A stretch of 38,573 nt of DNA from an uncultured Aquimarina sp. (GTDB lineage Bacteria > Bacteroidota > Bacteroidia > Flavobacteriales > Flavobacteriaceae), in NCBI GenBank assembly GCA_947489195.1, contig CANLCT010000042.1, forward strand, positions 1 through 38,573, written 5' to 3'. The notes under the pieces are model-generated. The model saw only the letters and a list, made by a program, of their open reading frames with translations. It had not been told where the DNA came from and made no database searches. Position 1 is the stretch's first letter. Each line of letters starts with the position of its first letter. This document shows positions 14,680 through 22,320 of this stretch, one piece after another. Made by a program: the position numbers and the translations under genes.

Positions 14680-15439
14680 CTTAGCTTATTTACTAAATGG
14701 TAAGAAATATTTATTCGCACCATTTATATTTCAAATAATTGATAGGGTATCTGCTAAATGTCTATTGTAATAAATAGTTGTATTTTAAATACTAAGGTTT
14801 TACAAATAAAGCTATTAGTTTATATAATTAGCATCTCAAATGAATTTGGTGTGTAATTATATCTATCTATCATTAGCTGATCCTTTTAGCATAATTGCTG
14901 TATAGTTTATAATTGCATTTAGATTAATTAATGTTTAGTATTTATATGCATAAACACTTTAGCGATAAAAAATACTTTTAAACTTATTTTTAATAATCCA
15001 ATGTAGGATCATTCTCAAATATATGATTTTTTTATGTGTAAGTAATAAAATGAAATAGTTTTTATGCTGTTTAACAGTTGGTTAGGTTTTTTTTTGAGTG
15101 TTTGTTGGAGCCAGGTAGGTGTATATAACTAAAAAAGTAAAAATACTTTAACTCATTTTGTACCGTAAAACCTTAGTTGCTTTTTTTTGTCATAAACACA
15201 TATAAAACAGTTATTTGTTAATTTGTTTTGTTTTTTGAAGTCTGGTTCTTTTATATAGGAAACGTTGTGTAAATTACTTTTTGAGTAAGTTCAGTTGTTT
15301 TTACAGTAGGCTTTTTCCTTCTTTTTATAATAAACAATAAATATATACTAGCATTAAGGAAGCAGTTACTTTTCAGCTATTTTATTTCGATGTGGGTGAT
15401 CGATATTGTAGATAAGATGATATATAGTTTGAAAGATAA
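14680..15439. other. 760-bp noncoding region between the two protease genes
   Basis: No credible open frame on either strand and no tRNA-like fold. It is AT-rich with many poly-T and poly-A tracts. Items seen: a TATATTTG box on the minus strand at 15016-15023, which could start a roughly 330-nt leader for the downstream protease gene, and a small hairpin with AAAGTA/TACTTT arms at 15134-15149. I see no terminator directly after the upstream protease stop. Confidence 0.6.
15016..15023 (-). promoter_or_regulatory. Possible -7 element for the 749-residue protease gene
   Basis: Minus-strand TATATTTG is the only clean TAnnTTTG match I found in this intergenic region. Use of it would give an unusually long leader of about 330 nt, and no TTG is seen at -33, so this is tentative. 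Confidence 0.22.
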
Positions 15440-17977
15440 TTAGTTAATTACAATCTTTCGAACCACATTTTCACCATTAATAAGTACACTTAAAATGTAT
15501 AATCCAGGGGATAATGAATTTAAATCTATATCCTCAACTTGAGTTAAAAATGAATATTGAAATAGAGGCCTGCCTTGAAGGTCATAAATTACAGCTTGGT
15601 AACCGTCAAGCGGTATGGTTAAAATTTCTAAAGTAATATCACCATCAGAAGGGTTTGGATAAACAAGAATATTTTCTTTAATATTTAATTGTTTTAAGGC
15701 TAATGTTCCTATACTGGTAAGGTTAGGGTTGCTAACACCTTCAGGAATATTTAAAACTAACTTAATTTTATCATTAATGCCGTTTGAACTTGTAAGAGGT
15801 AGGGCAATAATGACTTCATCAGAACTAGCAGGTAATATAACAAAGTCGGGGTCTGCTTCTTGATAATTATCACCTCCGTCTGTAGAAAAGATTACTTTCC
15901 CACTAAAATCTAAAGGTTCGTTTGAAGGAACATCAGAAAAAGAGTAAAAGACTTTTATATCATCGGTAACATTTTCAGATGTTTTTATTCTGAAAATTAA
16001 AAGATTCTCTCTTTTTCGTTGTCTGCTAGATACTCTAGCTTCTGGCACAAGTGGTAAAACCACATCACCAATATTAAAGTTACTTTTATTAACTGCGTAA
16101 AAAATATGTTTTAATGCACTTACTCTAATTCTAGCTTCCGAAGTTGTAATCCCTTCAGGAATACGAATACTTTCAGAACCATCATTAGGTGTAGATTCAG
16201 CAAGAACAATAGTAAATGTTTTACCTCCATCGAATGATAATTCTATTTTAACATCTGTCACATCAATATCATTAGCTGTTGTGCCAGCTACGTTCCATGT
16301 TACTTCTTGTATGCTATTTTGTGCATAGGTTACATTTGTATCTTGTGAGGTGACTTCGAAGATGCCTTCGCCAGTATCAATGGCATTTATGGTGACTTCT
16401 AAAAAAGAAACTCCGCCAGGCTTACCGTCACGAACAGTAAGTACAAAATCCATAGCCCTTGGCACTGTTGGTAATACTTCCCATCGGGTATTTTCACCTG
16501 CTGTTTGAGGGAAATCTCTTCTGGGTGAAGTACTCGGAGGAAAAGATCGAAATAATGGACCTAATTCAGAAGTGGATATTGGTGGTGCAATAGCACGTTC
16601 ATTATCAACTTGTTCCCAAGTGTAGGTTAACTGGTCACTATCACCATCGTTAACAATGGCTTCAAGTGCAAAAGGAGTGCCAAAAGGAATATTAAACTCT
16701 TGTAAAGGTTCAATTGAAGGTAAACTGTTAGTTACTGACTCTACTGGAATACAACTTGAAGCAAAGTCAAGATAGGTTTGTATTTCTTGTAAACTTATAA
16801 AATGGAAATAAGGATCACTTTGAGGTTCAATTACTGATGCAGGTACACCACAAGGGCCACCTGCATATCCCATAATAGTAGTGCCCTCGCCGGCTTCCAC
16901 GGCAGTGGCATCATTTCTTTGACATGGGTAATTTTGAGTATGATTAGCGCCTAATTGATGTCCTAATTCATGAGCAAAAAAAGTGATATCAAAAAAATCG
17001 CCTTCGGGTCTGTTAAAACCGGTAACAGCAGTTCCTTTAGAATCGTTACATAAAGCTCCTATAATAGCCAAACCACCAGCAACATGTGTAGTTAATAAAT
17101 GACCAATATCATAATTATCTTGTCCAATAATACGATCAATAGTACTATCAGATAAATTGGTTAGCGAATCGAAATCATTAGTATCAAAGGGATCAGCTTG
17201 TGTGTCTAAAAATATAAGATCATCATTATCAGGTATAAGTTCAAACCTGATACCTAAATCACGTTCATAAACTTCGTTTATACGATTTAATGACGCTACA
17301 ATACCGGCCAAAGCCGCTCCTTTTTTTTGAGCATCAGTACCGCGACCTACACCAGCGTTTACACTATAAAAACGGGTATAACTACCTGTAACAGCTATAG
17401 CAGTACGTAGTACTCTCAGTTTATTGTCACCAATTTTTGCCGCTCTATTTTGTTGCGGATTAAGAGTTTTATATCCTGTTCCATTGCTATTGTGATCGTG
17501 AATTTTTGATTTACAATCAAAAACTGGATCAGTAGGAAGTAATTGTGAGCTAGCTTGTAAACGATATTCTTTTTTATTGATGTCTTTATTGGATTCAAAA
17601 TGCCAACTTAATTCTTTTTTTAATAGTGTAGCATTAATTCCATTAGCATTGCAAGTAAATATAAGTGTTAATTGAGGGTCATTTACAGAAACTCCTTTAT
17701 AAGAATGTATTAGTGGGTATTTCTGTTGTAGTTCCTTTGGGAGTAAAGCATTATCTTTTATGGTAAAATTGACAATTTCTCCTTTTTCATTTGGAAAAGA
17801 AAGTATTGTAGTAGTTTTAGTTTCTTTGGAAACATTTTTTAAGGCCTCTGATAATTTTTCTGTATTAAGTAGAAAAGTGTTCTCAGTTGTTTTTTTCCAT
17901 ACGTTTTGCTGTGCACTTATTCCTCCCAAAAGGGTAAAAGTAAAGCAAATAATTAAATAGAATATACGTAAATTCAT
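15440..17977 (-). CDS. Reprolysin-like metzincin protease with prodomain and T9SS tail
   Basis: An 845-residue secreted zinc protease. It has a clear signal peptide (1-22, ending GISA before QQ) and an N-terminal prodomain to about residue 180 that includes HSYKGVSVNDPQLTL. The reprolysin-type catalytic domain runs about 185-410 with HELGHQLGANH (H336, H340 and H346; E337) and a Met-turn TIMGYAG at M369. Beta-sandwich repeats follow, including NVTYAQNSIQEVTWNVAGT near 555, then a C-terminal T9SS sorting tail (from about 760: NILVYPNPSDGDITLEI, then LSPGLYILSVLING and RKIVIN). The tail predicts export through the outer membrane and anchoring or release. Its ATG is only 24 bp after the aquaporin stop with no visible promoter between, so co-transcription with aquaporin and GNAT genes is likely. 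Substrate unknown. Confidence 0.93.
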   Translation of the reverse strand: MNLRIFYLIICFTFTLLGGISAQQNVWKKTTENTFLLNTEKLSEALKNVSKETKTTTILSFPNEKGEIVNFTIKDNALLPKELQQKYPLIHSYKGVSVNDPQLTLIFTCNANGINATLLKKELSWHFESNKDINKKEYRLQASSQLLPTDPVFDCKSKIHDHNSNGTGYKTLNPQQNRAAKIGDNKLRVLRTAIAVTGSYTRFYSVNAGVGRGTDAQKKGAALAGIVASLNRINEVYERDLGIRFELIPDNDDLIFLDTQADPFDTNDFDSLTNLSDSTIDRIIGQDNYDIGHLLTTHVAGGLAIIGALCNDSKGTAVTGFNRPEGDFFDITFFAHELGHQLGANHTQNYPCQRNDATAVEAGEGTTIMGYAGGPCGVPASVIEPQSDPYFHFISLQEIQTYLDFASSCIPVESVTNSLPSIEPLQEFNIPFGTPFALEAIVNDGDSDQLTYTWEQVDNERAIAPPISTSELGPLFRSFPPSTSPRRDFPQTAGENTRWEVLPTVPRAMDFVLTVRDGKPGGVSFLEVTINAIDTGEGIFEVTSQDTNVTYAQNSIQEVTWNVAGTTANDIDVTDVKIELSFDGGKTFTIVLAESTPNDGSESIRIPEGITTSEARIRVSALKHIFYAVNKSNFNIGDVVLPLVPEARVSSRQRKRENLLIFRIKTSENVTDDIKVFYSFSDVPSNEPLDFSGKVIFSTDGGDNYQEADPDFVILPASSDEVIIALPLTSSNGINDKIKLVLNIPEGVSNPNLTSIGTLALKQLNIKENILVYPNPSDGDITLEILTIPLDGYQAVIYDLQGRPLFQYSFLTQVEDIDLNSLSPGLYILSVLINGENVVRKIVIN

Positions 17978-18001
17978 TTATAGCAATTTTCTTTTTTTCT
18001 T

Positions 18002-18667
18002 TTAACAACTATCACAACAATTGTCGTCTTTAACCCATTTACAGCTTATAACAGCTGTAATTGCACCTAATATTGGGGCTGTTAAATACAACCATAAGTT
18101 AGTAAAATTTGTACTAACAATAGCAGGAGCTAGTGATCTTATTGGATTCATAGATGCATTTGTCATTGGACCTGCGAAAAGAGCCTCTAACATAACGACA
18201 CCGCCAATAGCCATACCAGCCATAATACCAGTTTCTTTTGATCCAGTTGACACATTAATTATTACTAACATTAAAAAAAATGTAAGTAAATACTCAAGTA
18301 CAAACGCTTTAAATGGGGGTAAAATTGTTTGAGTACCTCCAAGAGTTTTACTTTCAGGAAACAAATACCAAACTAACAAACTAGCTACCATTGCTCCAAT
18401 AAATTGAAATAAGATATATTTTGGAACTTCTTTCCACGGAAATTTTTTAGCATACGCAAATGCAATAGTCACTGCGGGATTAAAATGCGCTCCAGATATT
18501 TCTCCAAAAGCATATATCATAGCAATAACAATAAAACCCCAAGTAATACCAACACCTACATGAGTTACTGCTCCTTGAGTAATTTCATTTACGGCCATGG
18601 CAGCAGTACCACAAAAAACTAATGTAAATGTACCTAAAGCTTCAGATATATAATTTTTAGAATTCAT
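18002..18667 (-). CDS. Aquaporin (MIP family) with NPI second motif and Cys-rich tail
   Basis: A 221-residue, six-span channel of the aquaporin/glycerol facilitator family. The first pore motif is canonical (SGAHFNPAVT, NPA 63-65), but the second is NASMNPIRS, with isoleucine replacing alanine (NPI 174-176), while the selectivity-filter arginine R177 is retained. The protein ends DDNCCDSC, a cysteine cluster in the cytosolic tail that could bind metal. Such changes could alter selectivity toward solutes other than water. The start codon follows the stop of the GNAT gene directly (TAAATG), and the protease gene follows 24 bp later. No arsenic or glycerol genes are near, so the transported solute is unknown. 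Confidence 0.94.
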   Translation of the reverse strand: MNSKNYISEALGTFTLVFCGTAAMAVNEITQGAVTHVGVGITWGFIVIAMIYAFGEISGAHFNPAVTIAFAYAKKFPWKEVPKYILFQFIGAMVASLLVWYLFPESKTLGGTQTILPPFKAFVLEYLLTFFLMLVIINVSTGSKETGIMAGMAIGGVVMLEALFAGPMTNASMNPIRSLAPAIVSTNFTNLWLYLTAPILGAITAVISCKWVKDDNCCDSC

Positions 18668-19786
18668 TTAAATGTTTTTTTTGAATGTTTTTCTTTCTTT
18701 ATGTTGCTTGTGTATATAATCTTTCCAAAGCGCTTGAATGGCTTTGTTTTCTATGAGTTCTGGATTAGTTTCTACTTTTGTTATCCCATTGCGTAAAAAT
18801 ATTTCATTCATTTCTTTAAAAATTAATGCAGCAACTCCTTTATTTTGATATTCAGGATCTACACCAATTAAATAAAAAGCCGCAGTATCATTAATTCGTT
18901 GAGCTTTTAAAATGTGTAAAAAACCAAAAGGGAATAATTTTCCTTTAGCTTTTTGCAATGCTTTTGAAAATGAAGGCATTATTATGGAAAAAGCAATCAC
19001 TTCATTATGTTCATTGGCAACACAGGTAATATAATCTGGGTTTACAAAAGGTAAATATTTTTTTTTGTAATGATCAATTTGGTATTGTTGAATCGGTACA
19101 AAGGTTTGTAATGAATCGTATGTTTTATTTAATAATTCAAACATACGATTTACATAAGGTAATATTTCTTTTACTTTTTTAAATTTTATAATTTTTAACT
19201 TATATCTAGTTTGAATGATATTAGCAACTTTAACCACTTTGGGTCTAGTTTCGGTAGGAATATCTATTTTAAATTCTACCCAAGTTGCTGCATCTTCAAA
19301 ACCAAGTTGTTTAAGGTGTGCACTATAATAAGGGGCATTATACCAGGTAATCATTGTGTTGAGTTCGTCAAAACCTTTGGTAAGCATACCTGCTTTATCC
19401 ATATTTGAAAAACCTACAGGCCCTTCAATGGAAGTTAAGTGGTGTTTTTTGCCGTAATTGACTACAGTTTCTATTAAAGCTTTAGTAACATTGATATCAT
19501 CAATAAAGTCGAACCATCCAAAGCGTACTTTGGATTTGTTGAGGTCTTTAATTTCAATCCAATTTGCAATAGCTGCTACTCTACCAACAATTTTATTTTC
19601 TTTATAAGCTAAGAAAAAGGAAGCATCGGCATTATTATATACTGGATTTTCTTCTTTTTTTATAGCGCTAAGTTCTTCTTTTGTTATAGCAGGAACATAG
19701 TAGGGGTTATTTTTATAAAGTGTATTGGGGAATTTTACAAAATCTAAAAATAGTTTTTTAGTATTTACCTCTTTTATTGTGATCAT
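18668..19786 (-). CDS. GNAT-fold N-acetyltransferase-like protein
   Basis: A 372-residue protein built like the long two-lobe GNAT proteins of Bacteroidota. The N-terminal lobe has FPNTLYKNNPYYVPAI, FFLAYKENKIVGRVAAIAN and RFGWFDFIDD, then EGPVGFSNMDKAGML. The C-terminal lobe carries the acetyl-CoA motif A as VDPEYQNKGVAALIF near residue 310, followed by TNPELIENKAIQALW. The last motif resembles proteins that acylate small amines, but the substrate is unknown. It is the first gene of the likely GNAT-aquaporin-protease transcription unit, with no space before the aquaporin start. TATATTTG and TATTTTTG boxes lie 27-43 bp upstream of its ATG. Confidence 0.85.
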   Translation of the reverse strand: MITIKEVNTKKLFLDFVKFPNTLYKNNPYYVPAITKEELSAIKKEENPVYNNADASFFLAYKENKIVGRVAAIANWIEIKDLNKSKVRFGWFDFIDDINVTKALIETVVNYGKKHHLTSIEGPVGFSNMDKAGMLTKGFDELNTMITWYNAPYYSAHLKQLGFEDAATWVEFKIDIPTETRPKVVKVANIIQTRYKLKIIKFKKVKEILPYVNRMFELLNKTYDSLQTFVPIQQYQIDHYKKKYLPFVNPDYITCVANEHNEVIAFSIIMPSFSKALQKAKGKLFPFGFLHILKAQRINDTAAFYLIGVDPEYQNKGVAALIFKEMNEIFLRNGITKVETNPELIENKAIQALWKDYIHKQHKERKTFKKNI

Positions 19787-19821
19787 AAATAAAACTACAA
19801 ATATTTAAGGAACAAAAATAC

Positions 19822-19829
19822 CAAATATA
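19822..19829 (-). promoter_or_regulatory. Candidate -7 element for the GNAT-aquaporin-protease unit
   Basis: TATATTTG on the minus strand is 36 bp upstream of the GNAT ATG; a second possible box, TATTTTTG, is at 19813-19820. Neither has a well-spaced TTG upstream, so I cannot choose with confidence. Confidence 0.35.
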
Positions 19830-19845
19830 TATGGTAAAACGATTC

Positions 19846-19882
19846 AAAAAAAAGGAGTAAACCATAGGGGAATACTCCTTTT
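19846..19882 (-). terminator. Intrinsic terminator of the beta-barrel protein gene
   Basis: On the minus strand AAAAGGAGTA pairs with TACTCCTTTT over a 13-nt loop and runs into eight T residues. It lies about 80 bp after the stop codon of the upstream gene and just before the GNAT promoter region. Confidence 0.8.
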
Positions 19883-19964
19883 AATAAATTGCTATCAGTT
19901 TTTGTAAAAAAAGATACTTTAAAATAAAATAGTGTAAATCTGTTTCGATTGAATTGATGAGTTA

Positions 19965-21935
19965 TTACCAATCTTCACTTTCATCGTTTTTAGACTTTTT
20001 CTTCTTTTTTTTGTCTTTCTTTTTGTCCTTTTTATTTTTTTTCTTCTTGTTCTTCTTGTTCTTTTTTTCTTTTTTAGATGTTTCGTCAGTGGCTTCTTCT
20101 TGAACTTGTTTTTCTAATAATTCAATTTCGGCTTCTAAATCTTTAAGTTCTTGTTCTTCTTTTTTCAAACGTTCACTTTCTTCATCTTTATTCTTTTCCA
20201 AGTCTTCAAAAAAGTCATCATCAAAATCAGTTTTCTTATCTTTTTTGGCATTGGATTCTGTAGGAGTATCAATAGCATCAAAATCACTATCATTAGAATT
20301 TCCACCTCTTTTTTTCTCTTTTTTATTTTTCTTTCTGGCTTCTTTTTCTAGTCTTTTTTGTTCTCGTTTTTTATCACGAGCGGACTGTTCAATTTCTATA
20401 TCTCTTTCTAAATCTGCAATTTCATCCTCAAAACTCCTGAGTTCTTTTTCTTGTTTTTTTGCCGCTTTTATTTCTTTTTTAGTCATTCCTGTATAGTCAG
20501 GCTCTGGGTAGGGCTCGCCAGTTTCAGGATCAATACGAGGTTCGTTTTTTCTACGTCTTTTTTTCTTTTTCTTTTTGGCGTTACGTTCCTCTATTTCGGC
20601 TAATTCTTCTTCTGTTCTTTCAGCAGGAGTGATATCATCTTGCTTTTCTCTTATAAATTCATCATCTACAAAATCACTCATTCTACCTCCAGATCCAAAT
20701 ACAGGTTTTGAGGATACTATAGTTGAAGTGGAATCATTAAGTTCTTCCTTACTTCTTCGTTTAGCATCACGTCTGGCCTTGCGAGCACCATTACCTTTCC
20801 AAAACTGGAACCATTTACGTTTTTTAGGAACTTCGACATCTTCAGATTCATCAAAATCTTCATCAAAATCTTCTTCTTCTTCCACCTCTTCTTCAACGTA
20901 TTCTTCCAAATCAACTTTACCTTCAAGTTTACCAGTCATTACACTTTCATCCAGAAAACCTTCTTCAATATCTTTTTTAATTTGGTCAATAGTTTTATCT
21001 AGTTCTCTTTGTTCAGCAGTTTGAATGCGTTCGTAATCTTGTAATTTGTGATAATCCAAACGATATGAGGCACCAAAATTAAAAGCAAATCGAGATGGCG
21101 TGTTTTTTACATTTTTTAATACATGAGCGTCAAGAGCAAAATTTTTATGAACTAAATAGGATCCTCCGAACCTAAACAAATGATCTTTGTATACTTTGCT
21201 ATTTGCTGCCTCATATTCTCCAAAAATGGACCATTTATCATTCAAATTATATGTAGTAGTAAGAATAAATCGAAAATCTGGAAATTCAGATGTTAAACGA
21301 TCTGCAACTATATTAGCAACAAATACCCAATTATATGCCCAGTTATTTTGAGCTGCAATAATTACTTTGGGTGTAATATTGGCTTGTTGTTCAGTAGCTC
21401 TGTTGTCTGGGTTTTTTTGAAAAGCAAAATCACTTGATGATGATGAAAAGTTAGCTCCCACATATGCAGAAACTGCAGGGATTAATTTTTTCCACTGAAA
21501 ACTGTTGTTCTTTTTCCAGCTATATAAATTTTCACTTTTTTCTCGTTGATACTTATATGGATCGTAAACTAAATACTTTGCACCAATTACATTTGAAGGA
21601 AAACCCTTATCAACAAAAGAATCTTGATTGCCAACAATTTCTGATACACTGTTATTTAAATAGCTTCCTTGAATACTAAATTCAAGCTGTTCTTTAAATA
21701 ATCCTGCTCTAAAATTATATTCGAATTCAGTAGAACTAGTTTTATTATTGAAAATATCATGCTTTAATCTACCAAAGCTTAAGCCACCTTCAATTTGAAC
21801 CACATTTTTTCCTACAGAAAAAGCTCCCTGAGAAGTCCCTGGTCTGTAGGTGTTTATTATTTCTGTATGCTGGGCACTAAGGCCAATGCTTACAAAAATA
21901 AAGGTTAAAAATGTTAGTATTTGGGGATACTTCAT
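19965..21935 (-). CDS. Outer-membrane beta-barrel protein with very long charged C-terminal tail
   Basis: I start this at the ATG at 21935 (656 residues). It then opens with a clean signal peptide (MKYPQILTFL to GLSAQ), while the longer frame to 21974 would contain the promoter box. Residues about 23-295 look like the outer-membrane 'transporter' family related to PF13557 (EGGLSFGRL, FRAGLFKEQLEFSIQGSYL, YNLNDKWSIFGEYEA, FGASYRLDY): alternating strands, aromatic ends, no helical spans. From about 297 to the end it is highly charged: an acidic patch near 345-370, a basic RRDAKRRSKE region, coiled-coil-like Glu/Lys runs, the segment RIDPETGEPYPEPDY, and a lysine-rich tail ending SEDW. A tail of about 360 residues is much longer than usual. 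Function unknown. Confidence 0.75.
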   Translation of the reverse strand: MKYPQILTFLTFIFVSIGLSAQHTEIINTYRPGTSQGAFSVGKNVVQIEGGLSFGRLKHDIFNNKTSSTEFEYNFRAGLFKEQLEFSIQGSYLNNSVSEIVGNQDSFVDKGFPSNVIGAKYLVYDPYKYQREKSENLYSWKKNNSFQWKKLIPAVSAYVGANFSSSSSDFAFQKNPDNRATEQQANITPKVIIAAQNNWAYNWVFVANIVADRLTSEFPDFRFILTTTYNLNDKWSIFGEYEAANSKVYKDHLFRFGGSYLVHKNFALDAHVLKNVKNTPSRFAFNFGASYRLDYHKLQDYERIQTAEQRELDKTIDQIKKDIEEGFLDESVMTGKLEGKVDLEEYVEEEVEEEEDFDEDFDESEDVEVPKKRKWFQFWKGNGARKARRDAKRRSKEELNDSTSTIVSSKPVFGSGGRMSDFVDDEFIREKQDDITPAERTEEELAEIEERNAKKKKKKRRRKNEPRIDPETGEPYPEPDYTGMTKKEIKAAKKQEKELRSFEDEIADLERDIEIEQSARDKKREQKRLEKEARKKNKKEKKRGGNSNDSDFDAIDTPTESNAKKDKKTDFDDDFFEDLEKNKDEESERLKKEEQELKDLEAEIELLEKQVQEEATDETSKKEKKNKKNKKKKNKKDKKKDKKKKKKSKNDESEDW

Positions 21936-21952
21936 TTGTAATTGATTTATGC

Positions 21953-21960
21953 CAAATATA
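21953..21960 (-). promoter_or_regulatory. -7 element for the beta-barrel protein gene
   Basis: Minus-strand TATATTTG is 17 bp before the ATG at 21935, giving a leader near 10-14 nt. It would fall inside the coding region if the upstream ATG at 21974 were used, which supports the shorter start. Confidence 0.55.
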
Positions 21961-22012
21961 GCAGATTTTATCATTTTTTTTATTTAGCAATCAAATAATC
22001 TGGTGAGTTCCT

Positions 22013-22020
22013 TATTTTTG
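22013..22020 (+). promoter_or_regulatory. -7 element for the DUF4834 gene and glycan operon
   Basis: TATTTTTG lies 24 bp before the ATG at 22045 and inside the longer possible frame starting at 22003, supporting the shorter protein. It is divergent from the box at 21953-21960, so both promoters share a 109-bp intergenic region. Confidence 0.5.
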
Positions 22021-22044
22021 ATTCAAGTTATTACAGAAACAAAA

Positions 22045-22287
22045 ATGAAAACACTTCTCATTATAATAGCAATTATATACCTGTTAAAGCTATTAACGAG
22101 GTATTTGGGTCCCTTATTGCTTTTGTATTTTTCAAAAAAAATAGCAGCAAAGTTTGGGGCGCAATTTGAAGCTAAATTTAATCGGCAAGGTACAGAAAAT
22201 CAAAATAATAAAACAAATTCTAATGCCGAAATACCAAAATCAAAAAAAGTTGTAGGCGAATATATTGATTTTGAGGAAATAGATTAA
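22045..22287 (+). CDS. DUF4834 family small membrane protein
   Basis: An 80-residue protein with one N-terminal membrane span (KTLLIIIAIIYLLKLLTRYLG), a second short hydrophobic stretch LLLLYF, and a polar C-terminus ending VVGEYIDFEEID. It resembles the small DUF4834 proteins of Bacteroidota, which have the same plan of one span, basic amphipathic segment and acidic end with VGEYIDFEE. Function is not known. The longer frame starting at 22003 adds fourteen residues that do not fit the family and would contain the predicted promoter. It leads the run DUF4834-YfhO-GT4-flippase, with 33 bp to the next gene, so co-transcription is likely. Confidence 0.8.
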   Translation: MKTLLIIIAIIYLLKLLTRYLGPLLLLYFSKKIAAKFGAQFEAKFNRQGTENQNNKTNSNAEIPKSKKVVGEYIDFEEID

Positions 22288-22320
22288 ACGCAATAAAAAA
22301 TCCATAAAAAACACTATCAA

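Noticed and set aside
14680..15439. Possible hidden gene or structured RNA such as a riboswitch
   Set aside because: Frequent stops in all frames I read and no recognisable riboswitch or tRNA-like core; kept only as an unexplained gap.
19980..20100. Possible repeat array or microsatellite in the lysine-rich coding end
   Set aside because: It is lysine codon low complexity without a fixed repeat unit; not CRISPR or tandem repeat DNA.
20100..21100. Serine- and phenylalanine-rich plus-strand frames opposite the charged-tail protein
   Set aside because: They mirror the Glu/Lys-rich codons of the minus-strand gene and have no independent features.
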